NCBI GenBank assembly: GCA_963995505.1 | Contig: OZ023194.1 | Span: 11,218,428 to 11,282,427 of the forward strand | Length of the DNA stretch: 64,000 bases | From: Hypericum androsaemum | Taxonomy: Eukaryota; Streptophyta; Magnoliopsida; Malpighiales; Hypericaceae | Direction of reading: 5' to 3' | Part shown: positions 12,204 to 23,457 of the stretch, piece by piece | Layout of the letters: each line of letters opens with the position of its first letter | Numbering within the stretch: position 1 is the first letter of the stretch | The notes under the pieces: generated by a model | Database searches by the model: none | Told to the model about the DNA's origin: nothing | Seen by the model: only the letters and a program-made list of their open reading frames with translations | Made by a program: the position numbers and the translations under genes

Positions 12204-12510
12204 TGAAGAGAATCGAACAAAAACGAAATGAGCTCACTAAAGCTCCTGGACCCGAGGTGGAGATTTAGAGTTCTTCGAGAGCTCTCAAGAAGCAAAAGAG
12301 AAGAGGTTACTTTATTTGCTAAATGAAAATGAGAAGAAGTGTACAGCTATTATCTATTCCTAGCCTTATATACAAAACTAGTGAAAGGCTTATTTATCTA
12401 GTATCTGGCCCACAAGTCATCAAGCCCACAATCCAAACATAAAGTCCACTAAGCAACATCTTCTCCTGCGTTCTCATTCAACAATTCAGCTGGAGAATAG
12501 TGAGTTAACA
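12204..12510 (-). repeat. 3' LTR of the copia element
   Basis: 307 bp, TGAAGAGAATCG...GAGTTAACA on the plus strand. It matches 17356-17662 except at six positions. Confidence 0.93.
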
Positions 12511-13804
12511 CGCCCCCATAAGATGGACTGTGTATATCCACAAGTCCAATCTTACTAACCAAAAATTCAAAATGATTCACTGGCAAATTCTTGGTCAATA
12601 GATCTGCAAGTTGAAACTGGCTTTTCATATGAAATAACTTAATCAAACCTTGTTGGACCTTCTCATGTACTAAGTGGCAATCCAATTCAATGTGCTTGGT
12701 GCACTCGTGGAAAACCGGATTCTCGCCAATATGAATCGCAGATTTATTATCACAGTATAATAGAGCAGGTCCTGTACAAGGAACATCCATGTCTTGTAGC
12801 AAGTAAGATAGCGATTGTACCTCATAAGTTGTGGCTGCCAATGCCCTGTACTCTGCCTCGGAAGATGACCTGGATATGGTGACTTGCTTCTTTGCCTTCC
12901 ACGAAATGAGTGAAGTACCAAGATACACGCAATACCCTGTTACCGATCGCCGTGTATCAACACAAGCTGCCCAGTCACTGTCTGAGTATGCCTTTAGTTG
13001 TTCTTCTTGTTCAGTTGCTGCAGCTTTCAGTTGCCCATCAGATGCAGATGAATAGAACAAACCTATTCCAGGTGACCCTTTGATATATCAGAGCACATGA
13101 TATGCGGCTTGCAAGTGTGTATCCCGTGGTTGTGTCAAAAATTGACTGAGCTGTTGTATAGTAAAGCTTAAATCTGGTCTTGTTGCAGTGAGATATAACA
13201 GCTTTCCTATCAGACGCCGATAATGAGAAGAGTCCTCAATGATCTCTTTACCATCAGCAGTGACATGAATGACTGGTTTTCCATTAACATCATATGCCAA
13301 TTCATCTAGTAAAGTACCTGCAGTGGCACGCAGTTTGCAACTAGCATCCAGAGGTGTTCTTTTAGGTCTGCAAGCCAAATAACCTGCATCTTTTAACAAC
13401 TCCAACGCATACTTTTTTTGGCATATATGTAACCCAGCCTTGTTCCTAGCCACTTCCAAGCCAAGGAAATATTTGAGTTTGCCAAGATCCTTGAGCTTGA
13501 GAGTCTGTTCAAGATGCAGTTTAGTTGCTGAGATCATTTCATCAGAATTTCCCGCCATGATGATATCATCAACATAAATTAAAAGCACAGTAAAGGAATC
13601 AGGCTTGGCAAGAGTAAACATTGAATAGTCACATTTGGATTGGACAAATCCAAAAGCTAACAAGATAGAGGTTAACTTCGCAAACCATTGACAGCTTGCT
13701 TGCTTCAAGCCATAGAGGGATTTTTGAAGCCGACATACCTTGCCTGAATCCTTTGCAGAAATTGGAAGCCCTTCGGGAAGTGCCATGTATACCTCCTCGT
13801 CCAA
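12449..13804 (-). pseudogene. Copia reverse transcriptase (C-terminal half) and RNase H
   Basis: Minus strand, one frame with a single internal TGA stop near 13075 (YHVL-stop-YIKG). Visible motifs are LQKSLYGLKQA, the catalytic LLIYVDDIIMAG near 13580, YRRLIGKLLYL, then the RNase H set YSDSDWAAC, SRSSSEAEYRAL and YCDNKSAIHI. The frame runs a few codons into the 3' LTR. The stop sits where the family has an Arg codon, so a CGA to TGA change is likely. Confidence 0.9.
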
Positions 13805-13809
13805 ATCAC

Positions 13810-14898
13810 CATGTAAGAATGCATTATTGACGCCAATTGTTGAAGACTCCAGTTCTTGTATGTGGCCACGGCTAACAAGGTGCGAATGGTAGTCATCCTG
13901 GCCATAGGACTAAAAGTATCAAGATAATCAATTCCAAAAGACTGTGTATAGCCTTTGGCAACAAGTCGGGCCTTGTAGCGTTCCACACTACCATCAGATT
14001 TGTGCTTGATTTTAAACACCCATTTGCTACCAATAGTTTTCTTGCCCGGAGGTAAATCAACTAATGTCCAGGTGTGATTCTGTGAGAGAGCATCTAGCTC
14101 TAATTGCATTGCTTGGACCCAGCAGTCATGCTTAGCAGCCTGTTCATAGGTGTCTGGCTCAAGGTAGCTAGCTACAGACATACTAAACACACGAAAAGCA
14201 GGTGACAAATGTCCAAGTGTAAAATAATTGTGAATGGGATAGGGAGTAGAATGACACTTAATAAAAGACACTCTAGGAATAGACTGGTTAGATGAAGCAG
14301 AAGGAGACACACTAGAAGAAAACTGACTAGAAGAAGACACTATGGTATGCTGTTGTGGAACCTCATGTTCATAGTCGTGGAGATAGATAGGGATGGTCTT
14401 ATGTCTGGTGGATTTTCGGGGTTGAATTGATGGTGTAGGAGGAATAGGTTGGTGGTCTACAGTAGGTGCAGCAGATTGGTCTGCAGGTGACTGATCTGCA
14501 GCAATAGGTGAAGTCTGGTTGGGGGCAGAGGGAGGAGGATAAGGTAAGGTTGAAGAAAAAGAAGGTAAGGAGGAGTCAAAGACAGTAGGATGAGGTGAAG
14601 AGGCTGGAGGTGTGGGTTGTAAAGGTTGTAATGAAGCTGGGTGATAGTAAGAAGAGGTATATGTATTGCTAGTCTGGAAAGGAAAGATCATCTCATAAAA
14701 GATAACATCTCTTGATATAATCACCTTGTGAGTGGCCAAATCATAAAGCCGATATCCCTTGATCCCATCAGGAATACCCAAGAACACATATTGTCGAGCA
14801 CGAGGCTCAAATTTGGTTCTATGAGCTGGTGAAGTAGAGGCATAACTAAGGCATCCAAACACTCTCAAGTGGCCATACTTTGGTGCCTTCCCATACAA
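13810..14898 (-). pseudogene. Copia integrase C-terminus and reverse transcriptase N-terminus
   Basis: Minus-strand frame with [11 protein letters not shown] and ARQYVFLGIPDGIKGYRLYD (integrase tail). A Ser/Pro-rich linker follows, then GSKWVFKIKHKSDGSVERYK, LVAKGYTQSFGIDYLDTFSP and KNWSLQQL. A frameshift at about 13810 separates it from the rest of the reverse transcriptase. Confidence 0.88.
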
Positions 14899-14904
14899 AA
14901 TCTC

Positions 14905-15946
14905 AAAGGGAGTCTTGTGATGAAGAGCAACAGTAGTAACCTATTGATCAGGTACACAGCATGGGATACAGCAGCACTCCAAAAATAGGTTAGTAAGTGC
15001 GCTTGGATAACTAGAGCTCTAGCTATGTTTAAAATATCCTGATGCTTACGCTCTACCTTGCCATTTTGTTGCGGGGTATAAATGCAGCTTGTTTCATGAA
15101 TAATCCCCTTTTTTTTAACCATTCAGTCATGGCAAACTCCTGTCCACCATCTGATCTTATTCGCTTAATATGTTGTCCAAATTGAGTCTCAACCAAGCAA
15201 GAAAATTGCATCAAAAGTTGTCGCACTTCAGACTTGTTCTTCATCAGGTACAACCAAACTGATCGAGAATGATCATCTACTATAGTCAAGAAGTATGTAA
15301 ATCCATCAAATGAAGGTGCACTATATTTTCCCCATATGTCTACATGAATGAGCTCAAAACAAGTAGCAGCAATTGAGTCACTTATTGGAAAAGGTAAGCG
15401 TTTGTGTCTAGACAAATGACACACACCACAATGTTTAGATCTATCACAACGAACAACTGGATCAAGTCTGCTAACATGCTACAGTCTTGGTAAAGGTAAA
15501 TGTCCTAAACGACAATGCCAAACATCTATATCTTGCTCCTGAAAAGCACTGGCGACAATGGACAGGTCTGGTTTTGGTTGCTGGGTAGGTGGGTTGGTGA
15601 GGTCTAGGATATATAGATCTTGAGATTCCACAGCACTACCAATCACCCTCGTATTAATGAGGTCCTGAATTAGGCAGACATTGTGCTTAAAACAAAATTG
15701 AAAGGAAAACGAGGAAGTCATCTTGCTAACAGACAACAGATTAAAAGAGAAACTAGGAACCAACAAGACATTGAATAAGTATAACTCTGGAGAAAGTTTG
15801 ACAGTTCCTATGTGTGTGGCTATTGTGTGATGAGCATTTGGGAGTGTAATCACAGTGTTTGTGATAGGACGACACTCAATAAAGAATCGGGAAGAGCAAG
15901 CAATATGGTCAGAGGCACCTGAATCTAATATCCAAATGTTAGAAGA
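14905..15946 (-). pseudogene. Copia protease and integrase core
   Basis: Minus strand. The first codons after the gag stop give WILDSGASDH (aspartic protease active site), then LLSVSKM and WHCRLGHLPLPRL (GAG-pre-integrase). After an in-frame TAG at 15479 the frame continues through a CGVCHLSRHKRLPF zinc segment, HVDIWG and RSDGGQEF (integrase catalytic Asp residues). A frameshift in an A-run near 15115 leads to the [13 protein letters not shown] block, which carries the third acidic residue. A second frameshift follows near 14945. Confidence 0.9.
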
Positions 15947-17083
15947 CTAAAAAACAGAATTGACTCGATGAAAGGAAGAGAGAAGAGTACCAGATAAAGG
16001 AGTCATATGGATGGCATTAACCTGAGGTTGGTTATCTTGAGGAGCAGAAGTGCTAAGAACTGAACTCTTAGGCGCATGTGAAGACTGCTGGACCAAAGCA
16101 AGCAAATTATTGTATTGATCAACTGACAAACCAAGCCTATCAAGTCCTTGAGTCATAGTCTGCAGATTGTCATGAGAGTTACGGCTTCCAGATCGAGGCA
16201 AACAATTATCATCAAAAAAATCATGAGCTGATCCTCCAAAAACATCAGAAATGTGAGCTGATCCTGCAAATGGTTGTGAGGTACCATATGAACCACGATT
16301 GTGAGTAAACTTGAAGTTGGGCGGAAATCCATGTTTCCGATAATATTTATCCATAGTATGACCTTCCTTCCCACAATACGAACAAATAGCTTTCTTCTTG
16401 CCATTCCAAGATTGCTTCTTATATTCAGGATGTGCTCTGCTATTGTAACCAGTATCCTTCCCCTTGACAAAATTGGCAGAAGTAGCAGCAGACACAACAA
16501 CACTACTGGAATCAGAGGACAAAATTTGTTGCTCATGTTGCAAGGCAAGATAAAGAGTCATACTCATAGTAGGCAATGGATCCACAAGCATAATTTGTGA
16601 TCTGACAGTATCATAATTCTCACTAAGGCCAATTAAGAACTTGATAACTTGATCGTGCTGCAGATAAAGTCTCGTAGACTTCATAGAATCACAATCGGAA
16701 GAACCTTTCTCCTTATCAACACATTTGCAAAGATCAACAGGTCGATACTGAACAAACTGATCCCATAAATTTCTAAAAGAGGTGAAATACTCAGTAACAG
16801 AGAGCCCTCCTTGCTTCAAGGTGCAGAGTTGCATCTGTAACCTAGCAATTTTAATTGAATCACCGGTTCCAAACCTTTCCTTCAAATCATTGCAGACTTC
16901 CGCAGCGGTTTCTAATCCATTTAGGCTTTGAGCTATGGATGGCTCAACAGACGCCATCAACCAGCTTATAATCATACTATTGCAACTCTCCCATTCAAAG
17001 TAATCTTCATCTCCAAATGCAGGTGGAATAATAGATCCATCAAGTAACTGCCATTTCTTCTTAGACCTAAGTGCTCGTTGCAT
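15947..17083 (-). pseudogene. Copia gag (UBN2-type) with altered zinc knuckle
   Basis: Minus-strand frame of 378 codons. It has an N-terminal capsid-like part (ISWLMASVEPSIAQSL, LKERFGTGDSIKIARLQ) and a CCHC knuckle at about residue 235. The knuckle reads CSYCGKEGHTMDKYY, so the fourth ligand is Tyr instead of Cys. A TAG separates gag from the protease in the same frame, so either the frame was once continuous or gag-pol relied on suppression. The former is simpler. Confidence 0.85.
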
Positions 17084-17343
17084 ATATTTACTCCAAGAAT
17101 GGTAGTTATTGTTGTCAAGAGGGGGTGTGACTAAGATTGAAGCCGGATTCTCGCTCGGATGAAGATAAAGGGAGAGTTTTCACAAACATTACCGGAAGAA
17201 GCAGGGAACGAAGAATCGGAGGTCCGATCGGGAGTTCGACCTCCTTGAACTTGAGAAGCAGAGTTTCCCGCCATTAAAGCATCTCTGAAGCTTCGTCGTG
17301 AGGTTGAATCCAGGATTTCAACTAAGCTTGAGCTTGCTTAGTT

Positions 17344-17355
17344 GCTCTGATACCA
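17344..17355 (-). promoter_or_regulatory. Copia primer-binding site (initiator Met tRNA type)
   Basis: TGGTATCAGAGC on the minus strand, immediately next to the 5' LTR. It is the standard PBS of plant copia elements. Confidence 0.92.
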
Positions 17356-17662
17356 TGAAGAGAATCGAACAAAAACGAAATGAGCTCACTAAAGCTCCTG
17401 GACCCGAGGTGGAGATTGAGAGTTCTTCGAGAGCTCTCAAGAAGCAAAAGAGAAGCAGTTACTTTATTTGCTAAATGAAAATGAGAAGAAGTGTACAGCT
17501 GTTATCCATTCCTAGCCTTATATACAAAACTAGTGAAATGCTTATTTATCTAGTATCTGGCCCACAAGTCATCAAGCCCACAATCCAAACATAAAGTCCA
17601 CTAAGCAACATCTTCTCCTGCGTTCTCATTCAACAATTCAGCTGGAGAATAGTGAGTTAACA
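17356..17662 (-). repeat. 5' LTR of the copia element
   Basis: 307 bp partner of 12204-12510, with TG/CA ends in both. It borders the PBS on its inner side and LINE sequence on its outer side. Confidence 0.93.
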
Positions 17663-19560
17663 ACTGCCATTCAGAATAGATTATTGTTATTTTTGGTATG
17701 AAACTCATGTGTGATAATGATAAGTACTTGGGTCTCCCATCATTTTGGGGGAGATCCAAGTGCACCGCAGTTAGTTTTATCTACAATGCCATGTGGAATA
17801 GGGCTCAAACTTGGAAAAATAAGACGTTATCGACGGCTGGTTGAAAAACTATGATCAAATCTATTCTTGCTTCTATTCTGACTTATGCTATGATGTGTGT
17901 TAGTTTTCCAAAGTTAATTTGTAAAAAACTTGATAGCCTTATGGCCAGGTACTGGTGGTCCGGTGATGTCGAGTCGGGGAAGATTCATTTGGTTAAATAG
18001 ACTAAGCTGGCTACCCAAAAGAAACTTGGTGGGATGGAGTTTAGGAAGATGAAGGATTTTAACTTGTACCTCCTGGCTAAACATGCTTGGAGAATGATGA
18101 ATAACCAGGATTCTATTTGCTGTAGGTTACTCAAAAGCTTATACTTTCCTAATTGTTGGTTGATGCAGGCTTCAAAAGGTAGTAGATCCTCCTGGACGTG
18201 GTCTAGTTTACTTAAAGGATTTGAGATGCTAAAACCAAACCTCATGTGGCGGGTGGCTGACAGAGTTTTAATAGATATCTGGCAAGACTCTTGGATACAT
18301 GGGGCTGCCTGGAAATAGGATCCAGTCCACCAAACCCCTATCTATTGCTGAAAAAAATATTTGTGATCTAATGTGGCAGGATCAAGACAATTGGAATGTG
18401 GATACCCTCCATAGATTGTTTTCTGAACAAGAAACTTCTTTAATCCAATTGATTAAGCCCAGGAGAGGTGTGAGAAACGGCAAGCTTATATGGTCATATG
18501 CCAAAACTAGGAAGTATGCTGTCAAAGTTGGTTATCTGAGCCTACAAAATGACTTAGAGTCTACTGGTTTGCTGTTTACTTCTATGTGGAACAGGCTGTG
18601 GAACATTGATACCTTCCCCAAGGTGAAAACCTTTATCTGGAAGGCTATGCAAAACGCGCTTCCAACGATGAATAATCTTTTCCGGAGGGGCATTGCTGTT
18701 GAGCCTGGGTGCTCTCTGTGCCAAGCTGATTGTGAAGATGTTGTCCATACACTCCTTCTCTGTCCTCATGCTCGCTCGACTTGGTTTTTGTCCTCGGCTG
18801 GACTTAAAACCTCTACAGTTGAGGTGTCATGGTTCTTCAATATGCAGGATGGTTTGAAGAGTCAGGGCAAGGATTGGATCGCGCAACTTATGGCCTTTGT
18901 TTGCTGGCAAATCTGGTTGACTCGTAACGAGTGCTGCTTTAAAGGCAACAAGCCTGATCCAGTAGTTACTTGGCGACATGCTAACCACAAGCTCCAGGAA
19001 TTTGTGCAATTTGAGGCCCGACCTTAAAGCCCGAAATCTCGGAGTATGATTATTGGCGTCCCTCGGATGAGGATGAGCTCAAATTAAACGTCAATGCATC
19101 GTGGCTCTCCTCTTCTGACCTTTCCGGAGTTGCTATGGCTGTCAGGGACCACTCTGGCAACTTGGTGATGGCAAAGACAGCCTTGTTAAAGGCAGATACA
19201 GCTTTGATTGCCGAAATTCAAGCAATTGGGGAAGCAGCTAATTTCACGCTGCGTCACTACCCCTTCACCAGGACTCTCATTGAGTCTGACTACAAGACCG
19301 CGGTGGACTTCATCAACAATTCCTCCTCTCTCATCGATTGCAATGCTGAATTGTTGGCACTTGAAGTCTAAACTACGCTTTTGAAATCTCTGTTATGTCA
19401 TCTTGTGTACATTCCTAGATTAGCTAACCATGTTGCAGATTGGCTTGCTTTAGCTAACCATGTCGCAGATTGGTTTGCTAGGTCTACTAGATTAGGAGAT
19501 CTTTTGGAAGGTGTTCTTATCACGCCTCATCGTTACTGTTAAGAGTGTGCATTTAGTAAA
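17663..19560 (+). pseudogene. LINE 3' part: RT thumb, zf-RVT and RNase H domain
   Basis: This continues the LINE cut at 12203, and the reading resumes without visible loss beyond a base or two. Landmarks are DKYLGLPSFW (17730), GRTMIKSIL-like text with a stop (17845), RYWWSG (17950), the KKLGGMEFRKMKDFNLYLLAKHAWR region (18025), zf-RVT (MWNRLWNIDTFPKVKTFIWK to CSLCQADCEDVVHTLLLCPHA, 18585-18775) and RNase H (ESDYKTAVDFIN, 19285). At 19413-19485 a segment encoding LANHVADW is present twice in tandem. Several stops make it non-functional. No poly(A) tail is seen at the 3' edge. Confidence 0.88.
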
Positions 19561-20260
19561 TATCGATTTCCAATACCAAATTTATTGAATATCGAAATTC
19601 AAAAATAAATTTATCGATCCCGATCTTGAATATTCGATCTATACCGAATTAAGTTGTGATGAATAAAATATCTTACTGAAATAGTTAGCAAAAATCATAA
19701 TTCATCAATACAAACATAGTTCCAATAAATACAAATTCAAATTTAAGAAATACGATTCTATCAATCCATCAATACAAACATCAAATTCAAATTTAACAAG
19801 TTTTTTCATAAGTTTAGTTGAATAACCCTTGAAACTAATCTATTAACCGTGTAACTATTTTTTGAGGGGAATTAACCGTGTAACTAACTTATACCCATAA
19901 CAACAAATACACAAATTCAACCAACACTCACCAATTCCACCAGAAACTAACACACAAATTCAAATATATATATATATATATGTGAACTAAATGTAGGTTT
20001 CTATTTGGCTTATATATACACTTGAAAAAAATTACATTTTAACATTTCCTATATTCGGTAAGAATGTCAAAATTCACGGATGGTTGGGTTGTAACTCCAT
20101 GGAATTCAGCTCCAAATTTTGTAAACTTCGTGCCGAATTCAGTTCTAATTATCGAATTATTGATTTCAAACTCTGGATTACCAAAAATTTAACGAATTTA
20201 TAGATTACCAATTTACCATTTCCACGCTGCACTTGTAAAAACAAATAAGAAACCCCCGGA
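19561..20260. other. Intergenic spacer upstream of SUVR3, with a (TA)n run
   Basis: AT-rich, with a dinucleotide TA run at about 19964-19981. There is no gene and no obvious TATA box at a convincing distance from the SUVR3 start. Confidence 0.5.
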
Positions 20261-21888
20261 ATGGATCCCTCGTCCTCGAAACGGAAACTCCTCCAACCCA
20301 CCGAAGGCGTGGAGCCACCGGAATGGGCGGAGCTGGTCCTGCCGTGGCTAACCCACAGGGAACTAGCCGCCGTGGCCGCCACCTGCATGTCCCTCCACCG
20401 GGCCTCCCAGGCCGTCTCCCGCCGCCGCTCTCTCGACGCCTCGAGATCCCTGGAGCCCCACCCGATCCCCTTCTTCAACCCTAACCCTAACCCCCACCCC
20501 CCCTACCACTTCTTCATCTACGCCCCTTCCCAGTTCCTCCCTCCCTCCCCTCCCCGCCAGCCCTGGGGCGCCCGCCTCCCCCCGCAACCCCCCGTGGGCT
20601 CCTCCGAGTGCCTCTGCGACTGCGGCAGCTTGTTGGAGGATGAGGAGGCGGCCGGGATCGTGATGGAGTGCGGGCCCGGGTGCGGGATGACCCGGAGCGG
20701 GATGGGCGCTAGGTTGAAGGTGGGTTGGGACGGGGCGAAGGGGTGGGGGCTCTTCGCTGACCGGGATATCCCTCGACGACAGTTCGTCTGCGAGTACGCT
20801 GGTAGTTTTTCGGGCGATTTTGGCCGTGTGTTTATTGCATTTAGATTCTCTTTACCAGAGTTTCGAGTTTCGAGTTTCAGCTTTCTTAATTAGTCGTTTT
20901 CCGTAGTAATGACGATGAATATGAGAGTCATTGACCCGAAACTGAGCTGATTTTAGAATGTTCGGATCTCCACGTAGAGCAGCCGGGCATCGAATTCTCC
21001 CTCACCGAGCTTGACGGACTGTTTAGGTCGCAGCGCTGTGTGTCTTGACTAATATGAATGAAATAGTTCGTTGAAATGTATAGTATTCCCTCCTTGCAGG
21101 AACTATTAAGTATTCAAAAGAATCCTAGTTCCGAGTATAATACATGGAACTAGTGAGTTGTTTAGTTTCGTGCCGGGTAGAATTGCCCATGTTCGATTAA
21201 ATGGTTATCGCTCTGGTGATAGTTCTGTGATAAGATGGTGTTTCGGAGATTCTTTCCTATCGAAACAATGTGGCACTAGAAACAACCTTAGTTGCGTTGT
21301 CTTCGGTACTGGTTGATTGTCAGGCATGCTTGAAAATGGTTAGAAATTAGCATGCCTACGATCATCTTTGCGTTTGAATTGTGACTACAAATTTCCTGCA
21401 GAAATTCCCACTCATTGGCTCTCACTATAAAATGGTTTCAATTGCTCGAGCATCTCTGTATGAAATTGATTTGTACTTGACTGCGTTTTTCTTTGACAGG
21501 TGAACTCTTGACCACCAAAGAGGCAAGAAATCGACTGAAGATCTACGACGACCTCTCGTCCAGTGGGAAATTCTATTCTGCTCTTTTGGTGGTCAGGGAG
21601 CATCTTCCCTCCGGTAAGGCTTGCTTGAGGATTAACATCGACGCTACCTACATTGGAAACATTGCACGGTTCATTAATCATTCCTGCGACGGTGGCAATC
21701 TTTCGACTGTCCTGGTGAGAAGCGCGGGGTCTCTGCTGCCTCGTCTTTGTTTCTTTGCTGCAAAAGATATTAAAGAAAGTGAGGAGCTCACATTTAGCTA
21801 TGGGGAAATTAGAGTCAGATCTAAAGGCTTGCCATGTTATTGTGGCAGCTCTTGTTGCTATGGAACTTTGCCCTCGGAATCTACTTAA
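20261..21888 (+). CDS. SUVR3: SUVR3-type histone-lysine N-methyltransferase (SET domain), 2 exons
   Basis: Exons 20261-20801 and 21500-21888 join inside a Gly codon (CEYA-G-ELLTT), giving 309 aa. The N-terminus (WAELVLPWLTHRELAAVAATCMS) is an F-box-like helical stretch known from SUVR3 proteins. A reduced cysteine-rich pre-SET follows (ECLCDCGSLLE, CGPGCGM). The SET domain starts at GWGLFADRDIP and contains RFINHSC (NHSC at 240-243) and ELTFSYGE (catalytic Tyr). A short post-SET CYCGSSCCYG ends the protein. The S-adenosylmethionine and substrate residues are present, so it should be an active nuclear methyltransferase; the target lysine cannot be read from sequence. Exon 1 is very GC-rich and encodes a Pro/Asn linker from a telomere-like repeat. 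Confidence 0.93.
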
Positions 21889-22089
21889 ATCTGATGAATA
21901 CTTGGGTCCAGCTCTCTTACTCGTGCGTCTTACTATTTGCTGGCTCCTGTCTGATGTGAAGCTAAATGATTGTTCTTTGAAATGTATAATATATTGAACC
22001 TAGTAACGCTGGAGCTAGAGGGACCATTAATTAGGAGGCTGGATTGTGAGTAGAGAACGTTTGTCTAGGGTGTGACTGTATTGTTTTAT
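21889..22089 (+). other. Probable SUVR3 3' UTR
   Basis: Short region between the SUVR3 stop and the downstream MITE. No distinct polyadenylation signal was identified with confidence. Confidence 0.4.
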
Positions 22090-22391
22090 GGGATAAAGAT
22101 ATTTAGTACCGTGTATTATATGAAATAGATAATTTGCACCTTGTAATTAATAGTTTGAGGTTAAAGATGAGGTTATATTAGTCTTTTACATAACAAATAT
22201 TTATTAGATTTTTTAATGTTACATGACAAACATCTATTTTGCCATGTCATCATCACCATATCAACAAAAGTCAAAGTTGGGTACTAAAGTGTTTTTAACA
22301 ATAATACAAGATATTAAAGTGGATATTTTCATAATAGAGGGCATAAAATGTCTATTTCATATATTATATGGTATTAAAGTGTCTTTATCCC
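22090..22391. mobile_element. 302-bp MULE-type MITE
   Basis: Both ends read GGGATAAAGA inward and stay similar for about 50 bp (the shared ATATGAAATAGA block lies about 30 bp in). The flanking 9-mers are TTGTTTTAT (22081-22089) and TCGTTTTAT (22392-22400), 8 of 9 identical. The element is AT-rich and non-coding. It lies about 200 bp after the SUVR3 stop. Confidence 0.75.
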
Positions 22392-23457
22392 TCGTTTTAT
22401 TTCGTATTTATATTAGGGGTTTGCTTTCCATCTCCAAAAAAAAAATTAACGCTTGAGCTGGATAGCCTCTCCCCTAGTCTTAAATTTAACCCAGACCAAG
22501 TACAAAAACATGGGTATTTCCGTAAAAAAAAAAACAAACAGAACCTTACAAAATGCTTGAAAGATAAATAAACCGAAAAGTTTTCAAAAACTAAAACTTG
22601 GAAGGAGATCCATTTAACCAAAAATTGGGAAAAAATCAGAATAATGAAATCTTGAACAATTCCGAAACTACTCTCGTTCATCCTCGATGCCATTGGCCCA
22701 ATAAAAGTAAATTTGATATGAAAAAGAAAAAAATCCATGTGGTACCGTACATTTTTCTCAAAAAAAAGTTAGAAACAATTTTTTAAAAAAAATTGCTCGG
22801 ACCGCTAACCGAATAAAATTTTGTATTGTTTAAAATTCAGAGTGTGTTTGAATTACCCAAAATTATGTCGAGCCGATTTAGGCGCTTCAGCCGGGAAAAA
22901 AAAGACCAATTCAAATCTTGGACAGCTTGTTGAACCACAAATGGTTCATCTAGATCAGCCAATCTAACTTCCGTTTTGGGAGATTCTTCAAGGTGGCTTA
23001 AGTTTTCCAAATCAGGAACACCCACAAGGTGGTTCCTCGTCTTCGCTCCTTACACCACAAGTAATGGCCGAGCCACACCCCGACCGGATCGAAAAGGCAT
23101 CTAGAGACCACGGAAGCAGCTTCCTTCGCGCCTTGGGTGCATGCAAGTTCATGAGGAGACGGTGCGCGAGCCATTGCATCTTTGCACCTCACTTCGCATC
23201 GGCGCTGCTAAAGTCTCGGCATCTATGTTTAGTATGTTATAATTTCTTTTCATGCAAATTATAAACCAAACCAAACCAAACCCGACCACTAAAAGGAAAT
23301 CGAATTTCAATTGATAAAGAGTAGTGGATGGTCGCTTGAACTAATTGCTTTTATCAATAAGAAGAGGATAACGAAATTTAAAAAAAAACATCTTACAGGA
23401 ATTTTATTTCAATACCAATTAATGTCATCAAATTACAAATTGCAGGATATAAACATC
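22392..23457. other. Intergenic, nothing recognised
   Basis: AT-rich with A-runs. A more GC-balanced patch at 22860-23260 has open frames on both strands but no recognisable domain. The last 120 bp are probably GDSL 3' UTR, because they recur in the decayed second copy at 32368-32491. Confidence 0.5.

Larger units (their letters stand above)
12204..17662 (-). mobile_element. Ty1/copia LTR retrotransposon, full-length but coding-defective, nested in a LINE
   Basis: The element is 5459 bp with two 307-bp LTRs (12204-12510 and 17356-17662) that begin TG and end CA. It is transcribed on the minus strand. A primer-binding site complementary to initiator Met tRNA (TGGTATCAGAGC) directly abuts the right LTR at 17344-17355, and a GGGGGCG polypurine end abuts the left LTR at 12511-12517. 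The two LTRs differ at six positions (about 98% identity), so the insertion is young. The order is gag, protease, integrase, reverse transcriptase, RNase H, as in copia. The coding part has in-frame stops and three frameshifts. The 5-bp target duplication is not clean: GATAC on the left, ACTGC on the right. Confidence 0.95.

Noticed and set aside
12449..17083. Treating the copia frames as an active polyprotein gene
   Set aside because: In-frame stops, three frameshifts and a lost zinc-knuckle Cys make it non-functional.
22998..23264. Overlapping frames on both strands near 23.1 kb
   Set aside because: Short, with no recognisable domain and no splice partners. GC-balanced composition alone is not enough to call a gene.
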